Assembly (NCBI RefSeq): GCF_014643375.1
Contig: NZ_BMJJ01000003.1
Location: 62,001 to 126,000, forward strand
From: Aureimonas glaciei
GTDB taxonomy: Bacteria > Pseudomonadota > Alphaproteobacteria > Rhizobiales > Rhizobiaceae
Length of the DNA stretch: 64,000 nucleotides
Direction of reading: 5' to 3'
Part shown: piece by piece, positions 7,933-16,454 of the stretch
Layout: each line of letters starts with the position of its first letter
Numbering within the stretch: the stretch's first letter is position 1
Translations under genes and position numbers: made by a program
Notes under the pieces: model-generated
What the model was told of the DNA's origin: nothing
Seen by the model: only the letters and a program-made list of their open reading frames with translations
Database searches by the model: none

Positions 7933-8346
7933 ATGGCGGCGCAGCGGGGCAAGGATCTCCTGTTGAAGGTGGATCCGGCGGGCGGCACGAATTTCCAGAC
8001 GGTGGCGGGGCTGCGCACGCGGCGGATCGCCTTCAATGCCGAGACGGTCGACGTCACCGATGCCGAGAGCGCCGGGCGCTGGCGCGAGTTGCTCGGCGGC
8101 GCCGGCGTGCAGCGGGCGGCGCTGTCGGGCGCCGGCATCTTCAAGGACGCCGCTTCCGACGCCGCGCTGCGGCAACTCTTCTTCGCCGGGACAGTGGCGC
8201 CCTTCCAGGCGATCATCCCCGATTTCGGCTCGGTCACCGGACCCTTCCAGGTAACGGCGCTCGAATATGGCGGCGAGCACAATGGCGAGGTCAGCTTCGA
8301 GATGACGCTGGAATCGGCCGGCGCGCTCGCCTTCGCCGCGCTGTGA
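7933..8346 (+). CDS. Major tail tube protein (TP901-1 type)
   Basis: 137 residues, preceded by GGGGAGG. It is the tail tube subunit, with the family pattern: N-terminal GKDLLLKVDP, a central EAD-rich ETVDVTDAESAGRWRELLGG, a conserved SGAGIFKDAASDAALRQLFF, and the C-terminal EVSFEMTLESAGALAF. It corresponds to RcGTA g9. The next gene begins with a start that overlaps or closely follows its stop. Confidence 0.92.
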   Translation: MAAQRGKDLLLKVDPAGGTNFQTVAGLRTRRIAFNAETVDVTDAESAGRWRELLGGAGVQRAALSGAGIFKDAASDAALRQLFFAGTVAPFQAIIPDFGSVTGPFQVTALEYGGEHNGEVSFEMTLESAGALAFAAL

Positions 8347-8360
8347 GCGGGGCGGTGTCG

Positions 8361-8852
8361 ATGACTCCCGCCGCGGCAAGGCCGGCGATGCGCCGCGCCG
8401 TCAACCGGCGGCGTGGCGAGGTGGCGGGGCTGATCGACGGCGAGGACCGCGTCCTCTGCCTGACGCTCGGCGCCCTGGCCGAGCTGGAGGACGCCTTCGC
8501 CGCCGAGGACGTCGCCGCCCTGCTGGCGCGCTTCAGCGCCGGCCGGCTGGCCGCGCGCGATCTCATCCGCATTCTCGGCGCCGGCCTGCGCGGTGGCGGG
8601 ATGGACGTCGACGACGCCGCGGTCGCGCAAATGCGCATCGACGGCGGCACGGCGGGGGCGGCGCGGCTCGTCGCCGCGCTTCTGGCCGCGGCGTTCGGCG
8701 AGGCGGAGGAGGCGCCAGCGAAGGCGGAAGGGGCCGCCGCAGCGTCGGTCGGCGATGCATCGGTCGGCGATGCGGCTGAGGCCGCGGCCAAGACGGCGAA
8801 GCGCGCGATAACTGTCTCGACCGGGGTGGAGCCTTTTCCCGCAAACCCTTGA
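8361..8852 (+). CDS. GTA tail assembly chaperone (g10-like)
   Basis: 163 residues from ATG 8361. In-frame GTG codons at 8343 (overlapping the tail tube stop) and 8355 are alternatives. The N-terminal half (NRRRGEVAGLIDGEDRVLCL, then TLGALAELEDAF) matches the gene transfer agent family protein / tail assembly chaperone group that follows the tail tube gene. The C-terminal 50 residues are Ala/Glu/Lys-rich and include a short tandem repeat (ASVGDASVGDA). Its 3' end overlaps the next ORF by four bases (TTGA), the usual arrangement of paired tail chaperone genes. Confidence 0.82.
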   Translation: MTPAAARPAMRRAVNRRRGEVAGLIDGEDRVLCLTLGALAELEDAFAAEDVAALLARFSAGRLAARDLIRILGAGLRGGGMDVDDAAVAQMRIDGGTAGAARLVAALLAAAFGEAEEAPAKAEGAAAASVGDASVGDAAEAAAKTAKRAITVSTGVEPFPANP

Positions 8853-9076
8853 TCGCCGTGTCTTCGCCGGCGGGCGGGGGCACGGCCTTTCCCTGGGATG
8901 CCGCGATGTCTGTCGGGCTCGGCCTGCTCCGGCTCAGACCGCGCGATTTCTGGCGCATGACGCCGCGCGAGCTGGCGCAGGCGCTGGCGCCGCGGACGCC
9001 GAGCCCGCTAGCGGTGATCACGCGACCCGGCCTCGCCGACCTGATGCGGCGGTTTCCCGATCGGGGAAGCGGGTGA
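8849..9076 (+). CDS. Small tail assembly chaperone (g10.1-like)
   Basis: A short protein, 75 residues if started at TTG 8849; GTG 8858 is an alternative. The core FPWDAAMSVGLGLLRLRPRD followed by FWRMTPREL is the signature of the small phage protein family (TIGR02216-like) encoded just before the tape measure in alphaproteobacterial GTAs. The overlap with the preceding chaperone gene supports coupled expression. After it, 488 bp of repeat-containing DNA separates it from the tape measure gene. Confidence 0.8.
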   Translation: MIAVSSPAGGGTAFPWDAAMSVGLGLLRLRPRDFWRMTPRELAQALAPRTPSPLAVITRPGLADLMRRFPDRGSG

Positions 9077-9090
9077 TTGGGCGCAGGGCA

Positions 9091-9140
9091 CGGCCCCCCT
9101 CTGCCCTGCCGGGCATCTCCCCCTCAAGGGGGGAGATCGG
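9091..9140. repeat. Single type A palindromic repeat
   Basis: It carries CCCCCCTCTGCCCTGCCGGG followed by CATCTCCCCCTCAAGGGGGG, the same unit as at 4583-4630, here as one copy. It lies in the 488 bp gap (9077-9564) between the small chaperone and tape measure genes, where no gene was recognised. Confidence 0.85.
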
Positions 9141-9228
9141 TGTGCTGGATCGCCGTTCGAGCTGATCGCCGCGCTTGCCCATGTGCGGCGTTCGGGCGAT
9201 GGAAGCGAGGTGCCAACCTCTGATCTTA

Positions 9229-9381
9229 GTCATCTTCGGGCTTGACCCGAAGACCCATGCCGCGACGCCGGCGGCGCCACCCCTTCGGCACGAAAGGGCG
9301 CTTTCGAGCGGGCATCCTGAGCCGGAAGTGCGGCTGTCGCCGTCGCGGCATAGGTTCTCGGGTCAAGCCCGAGAATGACTA
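9229..9381. repeat. Composite type B palindromic element
   Basis: Two inverted palindromes bound this element: 9229-9261 (TTCGGGCTTGACCCGAAGAC core) and 9347-9381 (TTCTCGGGTCAAGCCCGAGA core). The left one has a CCATGCC flank and the right one a GGCATAGG flank, both facing inward. Similar pairs recur at 49279, 52914, 55883 and 60157. Together with the type A unit this explains most of the gap before the tape measure gene. Confidence 0.88.
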
Positions 9382-9564
9382 TTGGAGGGGTGGCGGTCGG
9401 TTGTTTCGTTCCGATGCGAGCCGCTGTTCGAAAGCCATGGCAACGGCCTTCGACGGTCTGTGGGCGACCAGCGACCCGCTGAGGGACAGGCACCCCCTTG
9501 GGCCACGAGCACCGCCTTCCGATTGCCGGCCCAGCCCGAAACCTGATCAACCACGAGGTGACGC

Positions 9565-10140
9565 ATGGCGGACGAGACGCTGACGGTGGCGGTCGAGGCC
9601 GACCTGTCGGGCTTCGACAGGGCGATGGTCGATCTGACGGCGAAGGCGAGCGGTTTTGGTGCTGCCTTCTCGGCGGCGCTGAGGGGCGCGGTGTCGGGCG
9701 GGCGGACGCTCGACGGCGTGCTGCAGCAGCTGGCGCAGCGGATTTCCACGCTGGCGCTGAACGCCGCGCTGAAGCCGCTGGAAAACGCCCTCGGCGGCGT
9801 GCTGCAGGGTCTGACCGGCAGCCTCGGCAGCCTCTTCGGGGGCGGCGCGGCGGCGAGCGTGACGCCCTTCGCCAAGGGCGGCGTCGTCGCCGCGCCCAGC
9901 TATTTTCCGAACGGCGGCGGGCTGGGGCTGATGGGCGAGGCCGGGGCGGAGGCGATTCTGCCGTTGAAGCGGGGGGCCGACGGTTCGCTCGGCGTTTCGC
10001 TCGGGGAGGGAAGCGGGCGGGGTGCACCAACCATCGTCTTCAACGTCACCGCCACGGACGCGGCGAGTTTCCGCCGCTCCGAGGCGCAGATCCAAGCGAT
10101 GCTGGCGCGCGCCACGCAACGCGGCAGGCGGGGGCTCTGA
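9565..10140 (+). CDS. Short tail tape measure protein (g11-like)
   Basis: 191 residues, far shorter than siphophage tape measures but near the roughly 200-residue size of the GTA version, which fits a short tail. It starts with TLTVAVEADLSGFDRAMVDL. The middle is alternating hydrophobic/Gly-rich (GGVLQGLTGSLGSLFGGG), followed by the tape-measure motif FAKGGVVAAPSYFPNGGGLG and the GEAGAEAILPL stretch common at tape measure C-termini. One base separates it from the distal tail gene. Confidence 0.88.
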   Translation: MADETLTVAVEADLSGFDRAMVDLTAKASGFGAAFSAALRGAVSGGRTLDGVLQQLAQRISTLALNAALKPLENALGGVLQGLTGSLGSLFGGGAAASVTPFAKGGVVAAPSYFPNGGGLGLMGEAGAEAILPLKRGADGSLGVSLGEGSGRGAPTIVFNVTATDAASFRRSEAQIQAMLARATQRGRRGL

Positions 10141-10141
10141 C

Positions 10142-10780
10142 ATGGCGATCGCCGCTTTCAGCGAAGAGCGCTTTCCACTGCGCATCGCCTTCGGCACCTC
10201 GGGCGGACCGGAGCGGCGCACCGAGATCGTGCGCCTCTCCACCGGTTTCGAGAGCCGCAACCAGCGCCATGCCCATGCCTTCCGCCGCTACGACGCGGGT
10301 TCTGGCATCCGGAGCCGCGAGGATCTCTTCGCCGTGCTCGACTTCTTCGAGGCGCGGCGCGGCAAGCTTGTCGGCTTCCGCTTTCGCGATCCGCTCGATC
10401 ATGCCTCGGCGCCGCCCGGCCAACCGGTCGGGGCTTTCGACCAGGAGATCGGCGCCGGCGACGGCGTGACCCGAACGTTTGCCCTGGTGAAGCGTTACGG
10501 GCTCGGCGCCGACGCCTATGTCAGACCGATCGCCAAGCCCGTCGCGGGATCGGTGGTCGTCGCCGTCGACGGGGCGGCGCTCGCCCCCTCCGGCTTTGCC
10601 GTCGATGCCGCGACGGGCGTGGTGATGCTGGCCGAAGCGCCGTCGGCCGGGCTGACCGTCACCGCGGGTTTCCAGTTCGACGTACCCGTGCGCTTCGATC
10701 TCGATCAGCTGGTGGTGAATCTCGCCGCCTTCGACGCCGGTGACATTCCGGCGATCCCCCTGGTGGAGATCCGGCCATGA
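10142..10780 (+). CDS. Distal tail protein (DUF2460 / TIGR02217-like, g12)
   Basis: 212 residues from ATG 10142. The N-terminal EERFPLRIAFGTSGGPERRT and the following STGFESRNQRHAHAFRRYDA are highly typical of the GTA distal tail (Dit-like) family. The C-terminal VNLAAFDAGDIPAIPLVEIR is the conserved closing motif. It forms the ring joining the tail tube to the baseplate hub. The stop overlaps the hub gene start (ATGA), so the two are coupled. Confidence 0.92.
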   Translation: MAIAAFSEERFPLRIAFGTSGGPERRTEIVRLSTGFESRNQRHAHAFRRYDAGSGIRSREDLFAVLDFFEARRGKLVGFRFRDPLDHASAPPGQPVGAFDQEIGAGDGVTRTFALVKRYGLGADAYVRPIAKPVAGSVVVAVDGAALAPSGFAVDAATGVVMLAEAPSAGLTVTAGFQFDVPVRFDLDQLVVNLAAFDAGDIPAIPLVEIRP

Positions 10781-11667
10781 GGAGGGTTCCGGAGGCGCTC
10801 GGCGCCCATCTCGCTGGCCAGGCCACGACGCTCGCCAGCTGCTGGAAGCTGACGCGGCGGGATGGCCCGGTGCTCGGCTTCACCGACCATGACGAGCCGA
10901 TCGCCTTCGACGGCGTCGTGTTCGAGGCCGCGACGGGCCTGACCGCCGGCGAGGCGGAGGCGTCGCTCGGCCTCGCCGCGGCCAGCCAGGAAGTCGAGGG
11001 CGCCTTGTCCTCGCTCGCCATCGACGAGGCCGACATCGCGGCGGGGCGCTACGACGGCGCGCGCATCGAGATCTTTCTCGTCAACTGGCAGGCGCCGGGC
11101 CAGCGCCTTCTCCTCGACGTCGCCGATCTCGGCGAGGTGAAGCGTGGCGGCCCGGCCTTCACGGCGGAACTGCGCGGCATCGCCAGCCGGCTCGACCGGC
11201 GGCGCGGCCGGATCTACCGGCGCCGCTGCGACGCGGTGCTGGGCGACGGCCGCTGCGGCGTCGACATTGCCGCGCCCGCTTTCTGGGCGGACGCGACGCT
11301 CGCGGCGATCGTGAGCGGCGCGCTGATCGTCGGCGGGATCGGCAGCCTCGACCTGTCGCTCTACGCGGCGGGTCATGTCGTCTGGCACAGCGGCGGGGTC
11401 GCCGGGCAGAGGATGGAGATCGCGGGGCTCCAGGCGGCCGGTGGCGGCCTCGTGCGGATCGCGCTGGTCGGCTCGGACGGGGAGGGTGCCGTGCCAGGGG
11501 ATCTTCTCCGGCTCCACGCCGGCTGCGACAAGAGCTTTGCCACCTGCCGCACGCGCTTCGGCAATCATCTGAACTTTCGCGGCTTTCCGCATCTGCCGGG
11601 CAATGATGCGGCGCTGGGATTTGCCCGGCAGGACGGGCTCAACGACGGCTCGCCGGTGGTGCCGTGA
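10777..11667 (+). CDS. Baseplate hub protein (DUF2163 / TIGR02218-like, g13)
   Basis: 296 residues. The N-terminal hub domain has ATTLASCWKLTRRDGPVLGF followed by TDHD, then a DUF2163 core (GLTAGEAEASLGLAAASQEV). The C-terminal part has four cysteines in two pairs: Cys151/Cys160 (RRRCDAVLGDGRCGVD) and Cys250/Cys257 (AGCDKSFATCRTRFGN). The conserved FGNHLNFRGFPHLPGNDA follows. The cysteine arrangement suggests a metal or Fe-S site. Both ends overlap their neighbours by four bases, placing it in the tightly coupled tail-tip operon g12-g14. Confidence 0.92.
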   Translation: MRRVPEALGAHLAGQATTLASCWKLTRRDGPVLGFTDHDEPIAFDGVVFEAATGLTAGEAEASLGLAAASQEVEGALSSLAIDEADIAAGRYDGARIEIFLVNWQAPGQRLLLDVADLGEVKRGGPAFTAELRGIASRLDRRRGRIYRRRCDAVLGDGRCGVDIAAPAFWADATLAAIVSGALIVGGIGSLDLSLYAAGHVVWHSGGVAGQRMEIAGLQAAGGGLVRIALVGSDGEGAVPGDLLRLHAGCDKSFATCRTRFGNHLNFRGFPHLPGNDAALGFARQDGLNDGSPVVP

Positions 11668-12230
11668 GCGCGGTGACGGACGTTGGCGCGGTGACGGACG
11701 TGCGCGCGGGAGGCACCCCGACGGGACCGCAGACGGCGCCGCAGACCGGGGCGGAGACGGGACCCAGCGATGTCGAGGCGGGCGATGCCGCAGCCGGCTC
11801 TTCGCTCGAAGCACGCGCGCGCGCTCTGGCGGCGGCGCGCGGTTTTCTCGGCACGCCCTACCGTCACCAGGGCTCGCGCCAAGGCGTCGGCTGCGACTGC
11901 CTCGGCCTCGTGCGCGGTGTCTGGCGCACGCTCTATGGAACCGAGCCGGAGGCCCCCGGCCCCTACACGCCGGACTGGGCCGAGCGGGCCGACGGCGAGC
12001 CCCTGCTGGAGGCCGCCGCCCGGCACATGCCGGCGATCGCCGTAGACGACGCCTTGCCCGGCGATCTCCTGCTGTTTCGCTGGCGGCCCCAGGCGGCGGC
12101 AAAACATTGCGGCATTCTCGATGCGGGCGGGCGGGTGATCCACGCCTATGAGGGCCATTGCGTCGTCTCCTCACCGCTCGGCCCGGCCTGGCGGCGGCGG
12201 ATCGCGGCGGCCTTCCGCTTTCCGGAGTAG
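11664..12230 (+). CDS. NlpC/P60 family cell wall peptidase of the GTA tail (g14)
   Basis: 188 residues starting at GTG 11664, overlapping the hub stop. The peptidase domain starts near residue 48. It contains the nucleophile Cys79 (GCDCLGLV), the catalytic His148 (AAKHCGIL) and a likely third polar residue at His160 (VIHAYEG). Such enzymes cut peptidoglycan at the tail tip during DNA delivery. The first 45 residues are a low-complexity Ala/Gly/Thr/Asp extension with a tandem VTDVGAVTDV repeat, not seen in the minimal family. An internal start may therefore be used. Confidence 0.9.
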   Translation: MSAVTDVGAVTDVRAGGTPTGPQTAPQTGAETGPSDVEAGDAAAGSSLEARARALAAARGFLGTPYRHQGSRQGVGCDCLGLVRGVWRTLYGTEPEAPGPYTPDWAERADGEPLLEAAARHMPAIAVDDALPGDLLLFRWRPQAAAKHCGILDAGGRVIHAYEGHCVVSSPLGPAWRRRIAAAFRFPE

Positions 12231-12233
12231 ACC

Positions 12234-15200
12234 ATGGCGACGATCCTTCTGCAGGCGGCCGGCGGATTCGTCGGCGGGCTGATCGGCGGCCCTTTCGGCG
12301 CCATTGCCGGGCGGGCGCTCGGGGCGCTGGGCGGCTATGCCATCGACAGCGCGCTGTTCGGCCAGACGCGGCGCAGCGAGGGCGCGCGTCTCGGCGCCTC
12401 GCGTATCCTCGAGGCCGACGAAGGCGCCGGCATCGCCCGCCTCTACGGCACCGCGCGGATCGCCGGCCAGGTGATCTGGACGACGCGCTTCGAGGAGACG
12501 CGCGAGACGAGCCGGCAGGGCGGCAAGGGCGGCGCGCCAAAATCCGAGACGACGACCTATTCCTATGCCGGCAATGTCGCGATCGGCCTTTGCGAGGGAC
12601 CGATCGCCGGCATCCGCCGGGTCTGGGCCGATGGCGAGGAACTCGACCTCACCGGCGTGACCTTCCGCCTCCACCGCGGCGACGAGGGCCAGATGCCCGA
12701 CCCGCTGATCGAGGCCAAGCAGGGCGCCGGCCATGCCCCGGCCTATCGGGGCCTCGCCTATATCGTTTTCGAGCGCCTGCCCCTCGAGGCCTATGGCAAC
12801 CGCATTCCGCAGATTGCCTGCGAGGTGATCCGCCCGGTCGGCGCGCTGGAGGGGCAGATCCGCGCGGTAACGCTGATCCCCGGTGCCAGCGAGCACGGGC
12901 TCGACCCCGTGCCGGTGCGCGAGACCCGCTTCGCCGGCGAGGACATCGTGCGCAACCGCAACGCTTTGTTCGGCGCCAGCGACATCGTGGCCTCGCTGGA
13001 CGAGCTGCAGGCGCTGTGCCCGCTACTTGAGCGGGTGGCGCTGGTGGTGTCCTGGTTCGGCGACGACCTGCGCGCCGGACGGTGTTCCATCCGGCCGAAG
13101 GTCGAGGTGCCCGAGCGGGAGGAGACCCGCTCCTGGCGCGTCGGCGAGACCGACCGGGGCGACGCCCTTCTCGTCAGCCGGAGCGGCGGCGGCCCGGCCT
13201 ATGGCGGCACGCCGAGCGACCAGGGCGTCGTTGCGGCGATCGGCGCCTTGAACGAGCGCGGGCTGAAGGTCAGCTACTATCCCTTCCTGATGATGGACTT
13301 GGCCGTCGGCAACGGCCTGCCCGACCCCTATGGCGCGGCGGAACAGGCCGCCTATCCCTGGCGCGGGCGCATCAGCCTCGACGTCGCGCCCGGCCTGCCC
13401 GGCTCGGCCGACGGCACCGCCGCCGCGGCGCTGGACGTCGCCGCCTTCGTCGGCACCGCCACGGCGGCGCATTTTGCGATCGAGGGCGGGCGGGTGCGCT
13501 ATCGAGGGCCGGCGGAGTGGTCCTACCGCCGCATGGTGCTGCACCAGGCGCATCTGGCAAAACTCGCCGGCGGCGTCGACGCCTTCATCATCGGCTCGGA
13601 GCTGCGCGGGCTGACGCGGTTGCGCGGCGCCTCGGGCGATTTCCCCTTCGTCGCCGCGCTGATGGCGCTCGCCGCCGAGGTGGCCCTCGTCCTGCCCGCG
13701 GCAAAACTCACCTATGCCGCCGACTGGAGCGAATATTTTGGCTACCAGCCGGCGGATGGGTCGGGCGACGTCTTCTTCAACCTCGATCCGCTCTGGGCCC
13801 ATCCGGCGATCGCGATGATCGGCGTCGACAACTATCTGCCGCTCGCCGACTGGCGCGATGGCGACGAGGGCGGCGCCGGACCCGACGCGGCCGTCTCCGC
13901 CCATGACGCGGCGGCGCTCGGCCGGGGCATTGCCGGCGGCGAGTATGGCGACTGGTACTATCGGTCCGACGCCGAGCGGGCGGCGCGGCAGCGCACCGCG
14001 ATCACCGACGGGCTCGGCAGGCCCTGGGTGTTCCGGCCCAAGGATCTCGTCGGCTGGTGGTCGAACCCCCATGTCGAGCGGCGCGGCGGCGTGGAGGTCG
14101 GCGGCCCCACCGCTTTCGTGCCACGGGGCAAGCCGATCTGGTTCACCGAACTCGGCTGCCCCGCGGTCGACAAGGGCGCCAACCAGCCGAACGTTTTTGT
14201 CGACCCGAAATCCTCGGAGAGCTTTCTGCCGTACTTCTCCAGCGGCGCGCGCGACGACCTGATGCAGCGGCGGTTCCTGGAGGCGCATCTGCGACACTGG
14301 GATCCGGCGGTGGCGGGCTTCGACGCCGCCGCCAACCCGGTGTCGCCCGTCTATGGCGGGCGCATGGTCGATCCCGCCGCCATCCATCTCTGGACCTTCG
14401 ACGCCCGGCCCTTTCCCGCCTTTCCCGGGCGCTCCGACGTGTGGAGCGACGGCGACAACTGGCGGTGCGGGCACTGGCTTACCGGCCGGCTCGGCCGCGC
14501 GCCGGTCAACGCGCTGATTTCCCGGCTGCTCGCCGACCACGGTTTTCACGATGTCGACACGACGGGCGTCGACGCGCTGGTCGGCGGCTATGTCCTCGGC
14601 GGCCCCGGCTCTGCCCGAGCCGAGCTCGAGGACCTGTTGCGGCTCTGCGGCATCGTCGCTTCGGCCGAAGCCGGGGTTCTCGTCTTTCGCTCGCTGCGGG
14701 CCTTGCCGGCAGCGACGGCGATCGAGGTGCTGGCCGAGGAAGAGGAGGGGCCGCTGGTCGAGATCCGGCGGATGGAATCCAGCGAAATCCCCGAGGAGAT
14801 CGTCGTCGGCTACAGCGATCCGGCGCGCGCCTACCAGTCGGCCGCCGCCGAGGCGCTGTCGGCGCTCGCCGCCGACCCACGCCAGGAGACGGTGGAACTG
14901 CCGGTGATCCTGGAAGAGAGCGAGGCGCGTATCCTTGCCGCGGCGCTCCTGTCGGACCGCACCGGCGCACGGGAAACAGTGCGCTTCTCGCTCTCGCCGG
15001 CGGCGATCGGGCTCGACGTGGGCGACGTCGTCACCCTGCCCGGGACCGCGGGACGCTGGCTGGTGTCGCGGATCGAGACGGGGCTGACGCGGCGGGCGGA
15101 GGCGCGGCGGCTGGCGGGCGGGGGCAGCTGGCGGGGCGACGGGGCGGCGTTGCCGGCGCCGCTTCCCCGCGGACCCGTCATCGCCTCGACGCCCCGCGTG

Positions 15201-16118
15201 CATTTCCTCGATTTGCCGACCGGCCCTTCGGGCGAAGCCACGCGGATCGCCGTCCATGCCAAACCCTTTCTTCCCTATGCGGTGCAGGCGGCATCGGCCG
15301 GCGGCGCGTTCGAGACCCGGCTCGTCCAGGCGGCGCCCGCCACCATCGGAACGCTTCTGTCGGGATTGGAGGCCGGGCCGGAGGGGCTCGTCGACCGGGC
15401 GAATATCGTCGACGTCGCGCTGGCGCGCGGCGCGCTGTTTTCGATCACCCCGGCGCAGCTCCTGGCTGGCGGCAACCTCGCGGCGATTCGGTCGGTCACC
15501 GGCGAATGGGAGGTGCTGCAGTTCCAGGATGCGGAGGAAGTGGCGCCGATGCGCTTTCGCCTCGGCGGGCTGCTCCGCGCCCAGGGCGGCACGGAGGACG
15601 CGATGCGGACGGGCGCGGCGTCGGGGGCCGCCTTCGTGCTTCTCGATGCCGCCTGTTCGGCAATCGGGCTCACGACGGACGAGATCGGGCGGCCGCTGGA
15701 CTGGCGGCTGCTGCCGGTCGGCCGGCCCCTCGACGATCCGGCCGTGCTCCGCGTCACCGAGACGCTCGGACTTCGCGGCGTCCGGCCGCTTTCCCCCGTG
15801 CATCTCAGCGGCCGCTACCAGGCGGACGGCGCGCTGGGTCTCACCTGGGTCCGGCGCACGCGCATCGGCGGCGATTCCTGGGAGGGGCTCGACGTGCCGC
15901 TCGGCGAGGACATCGAGCGCTACCGCGTGGCCATCACCGACGCGGCGGGGGCGCAGCTGGCGGTGGAGACGGCGGTGCCGTCCGCGACGATTTCCGCCGA
16001 AGCGCAGGCCGCCGCCTTTGGCGCGCTGCCGCCGCAGCTGACCGTCAGGGTGGCGCAGCTCAGCCTCGGCTTCGGCGCGGGGACCGAGCGGCAGGCGGTG
16101 TTCGCACGGCCGGCCTGA
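12234..16118 (+). CDS. GTA host specificity / baseplate megatron protein (g15)
   Basis: 1294 residues, the large tail-tip protein that carries receptor-binding domains. The N-terminus is a Gly/Ala-rich hydrophobic helix (AAGGFVGGLIGGPFGAIAGR), as in other members, followed by phage-tail-like domains. Near residues 430-730 is the GTA TIM-barrel-like region, with KLTYAADWSEYFGYQPADGS and IWFTELGCPAVDKGANQPNV. A long beta-rich C-terminal half follows (ALSFPROA-like stretches are absent, and the end is LSLGFGAGTERQAVFARPA). No frameshift was seen across 3.9 kb, which argues that the cluster is under selection. ATG 12234 follows the peptidase stop by three bases. Confidence 0.93.
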   Translation: MATILLQAAGGFVGGLIGGPFGAIAGRALGALGGYAIDSALFGQTRRSEGARLGASRILEADEGAGIARLYGTARIAGQVIWTTRFEETRETSRQGGKGGAPKSETTTYSYAGNVAIGLCEGPIAGIRRVWADGEELDLTGVTFRLHRGDEGQMPDPLIEAKQGAGHAPAYRGLAYIVFERLPLEAYGNRIPQIACEVIRPVGALEGQIRAVTLIPGASEHGLDPVPVRETRFAGEDIVRNRNALFGASDIVASLDELQALCPLLERVALVVSWFGDDLRAGRCSIRPKVEVPEREETRSWRVGETDRGDALLVSRSGGGPAYGGTPSDQGVVAAIGALNERGLKVSYYPFLMMDLAVGNGLPDPYGAAEQAAYPWRGRISLDVAPGLPGSADGTAAAALDVAAFVGTATAAHFAIEGGRVRYRGPAEWSYRRMVLHQAHLAKLAGGVDAFIIGSELRGLTRLRGASGDFPFVAALMALAAEVALVLPAAKLTYAADWSEYFGYQPADGSGDVFFNLDPLWAHPAIAMIGVDNYLPLADWRDGDEGGAGPDAAVSAHDAAALGRGIAGGEYGDWYYRSDAERAARQRTAITDGLGRPWVFRPKDLVGWWSNPHVERRGGVEVGGPTAFVPRGKPIWFTELGCPAVDKGANQPNVFVDPKSSESFLPYFSSGARDDLMQRRFLEAHLRHWDPAVAGFDAAANPVSPVYGGRMVDPAAIHLWTFDARPFPAFPGRSDVWSDGDNWRCGHWLTGRLGRAPVNALISRLLADHGFHDVDTTGVDALVGGYVLGGPGSARAELEDLLRLCGIVASAEAGVLVFRSLRALPAATAIEVLAEEEEGPLVEIRRMESSEIPEEIVVGYSDPARAYQSAAAEALSALAADPRQETVELPVILEESEARILAAALLSDRTGARETVRFSLSPAAIGLDVGDVVTLPGTAGRWLVSRIETGLTRRAEARRLAGGGSWRGDGAALPAPLPRGPVIASTPRVHFLDLPTGPSGEATRIAVHAKPFLPYAVQAASAGGAFETRLVQAAPATIGTLLSGLEAGPEGLVDRANIVDVALARGALFSITPAQLLAGGNLAAIRSVTGEWEVLQFQDAEEVAPMRFRLGGLLRAQGGTEDAMRTGAASGAAFVLLDAACSAIGLTTDEIGRPLDWRLLPVGRPLDDPAVLRVTETLGLRGVRPLSPVHLSGRYQADGALGLTWVRRTRIGGDSWEGLDVPLGEDIERYRVAITDAAGAQLAVETAVPSATISAEAQAAAFGALPPQLTVRVAQLSLGFGAGTERQAVFARPA

Positions 16119-16149
16119 CAGAAACATCCAACCGGAGAAGGGAGCTGAC

Positions 16150-16356
16150 ATGAACGAGGCGAAGGACTGGTACCGGTCGAAGACGATCTGGGGCGGGCTG
16201 GTGGCGCTCGGTGCGGCGCTGGCGGGGCTGTTCGGCATCGAGGTCGACGGGGCGTCGAGCGAGGCGCTGACCTCGGCGCTGACCGACGCGGCGGCGGCCG
16301 TGGGTGCGGTCATGGCGATCTGGGGAAGGCTTGACGCCCGCCAGACGATCGCGTGA
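16150..16356 (+). CDS. Small holin-like membrane protein
   Basis: 68 residues with a strong RBS (GAAGGGAG) upstream of ATG 16150. A short amphipathic start (MNEAKDWYRSKTIWGGLV) leads into one transmembrane segment (GLVALGAALAGLFGIEV), and a second weaker one (AAAAVGAVMAIWGRL) lies near the end. Small proteins with WYRSKTIWGG starts are common after tail genes in alphaproteobacterial prophages. A role in release of particles (holin-like) is plausible but not proven. It is the last gene before the cluster's terminator. Confidence 0.65.
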   Translation: MNEAKDWYRSKTIWGGLVALGAALAGLFGIEVDGASSEALTSALTDAAAAVGAVMAIWGRLDARQTIA

Positions 16357-16366
16357 CATGCGCCGA

Positions 16367-16394
16367 GGCCGGGCGCGGATGTGCGCGCCCGGCC
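16367..16394 (+). terminator. Strong GC-rich hairpin ending the GTA cluster
   Basis: Perfect 11-bp arms, GGCCGGGCGCG (16367-16377) and CGCGCCCGGCC (16384-16394), with a 6-base loop, lie 10 bases after the last cluster gene. The downstream sequence ATTCATTCGTCATT is only moderately T-rich, so termination efficiency is uncertain. Confidence 0.75.
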
Positions 16395-16454
16395 ATTCAT
16401 TCGTCATTCAGCGGCCCTCGGCTACAAGGGAGCTGCCCCAATCTCGGACACGCT

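Noticed and set aside
1-16394. Complete temperate prophage
   Set aside because: No integrase, repressor, replication gene or attachment-site repeat was seen, the tape measure is GTA-sized, and the gene order follows RcGTA.
13023-16400. Very long minus-strand open frame (1125 codons) antisense to the host specificity gene
   Set aside because: It mirrors the GC-rich codon pattern of the real gene, shows no recognisable domain and is rich in Arg/Gly/Ala; the + strand protein has clear family features.
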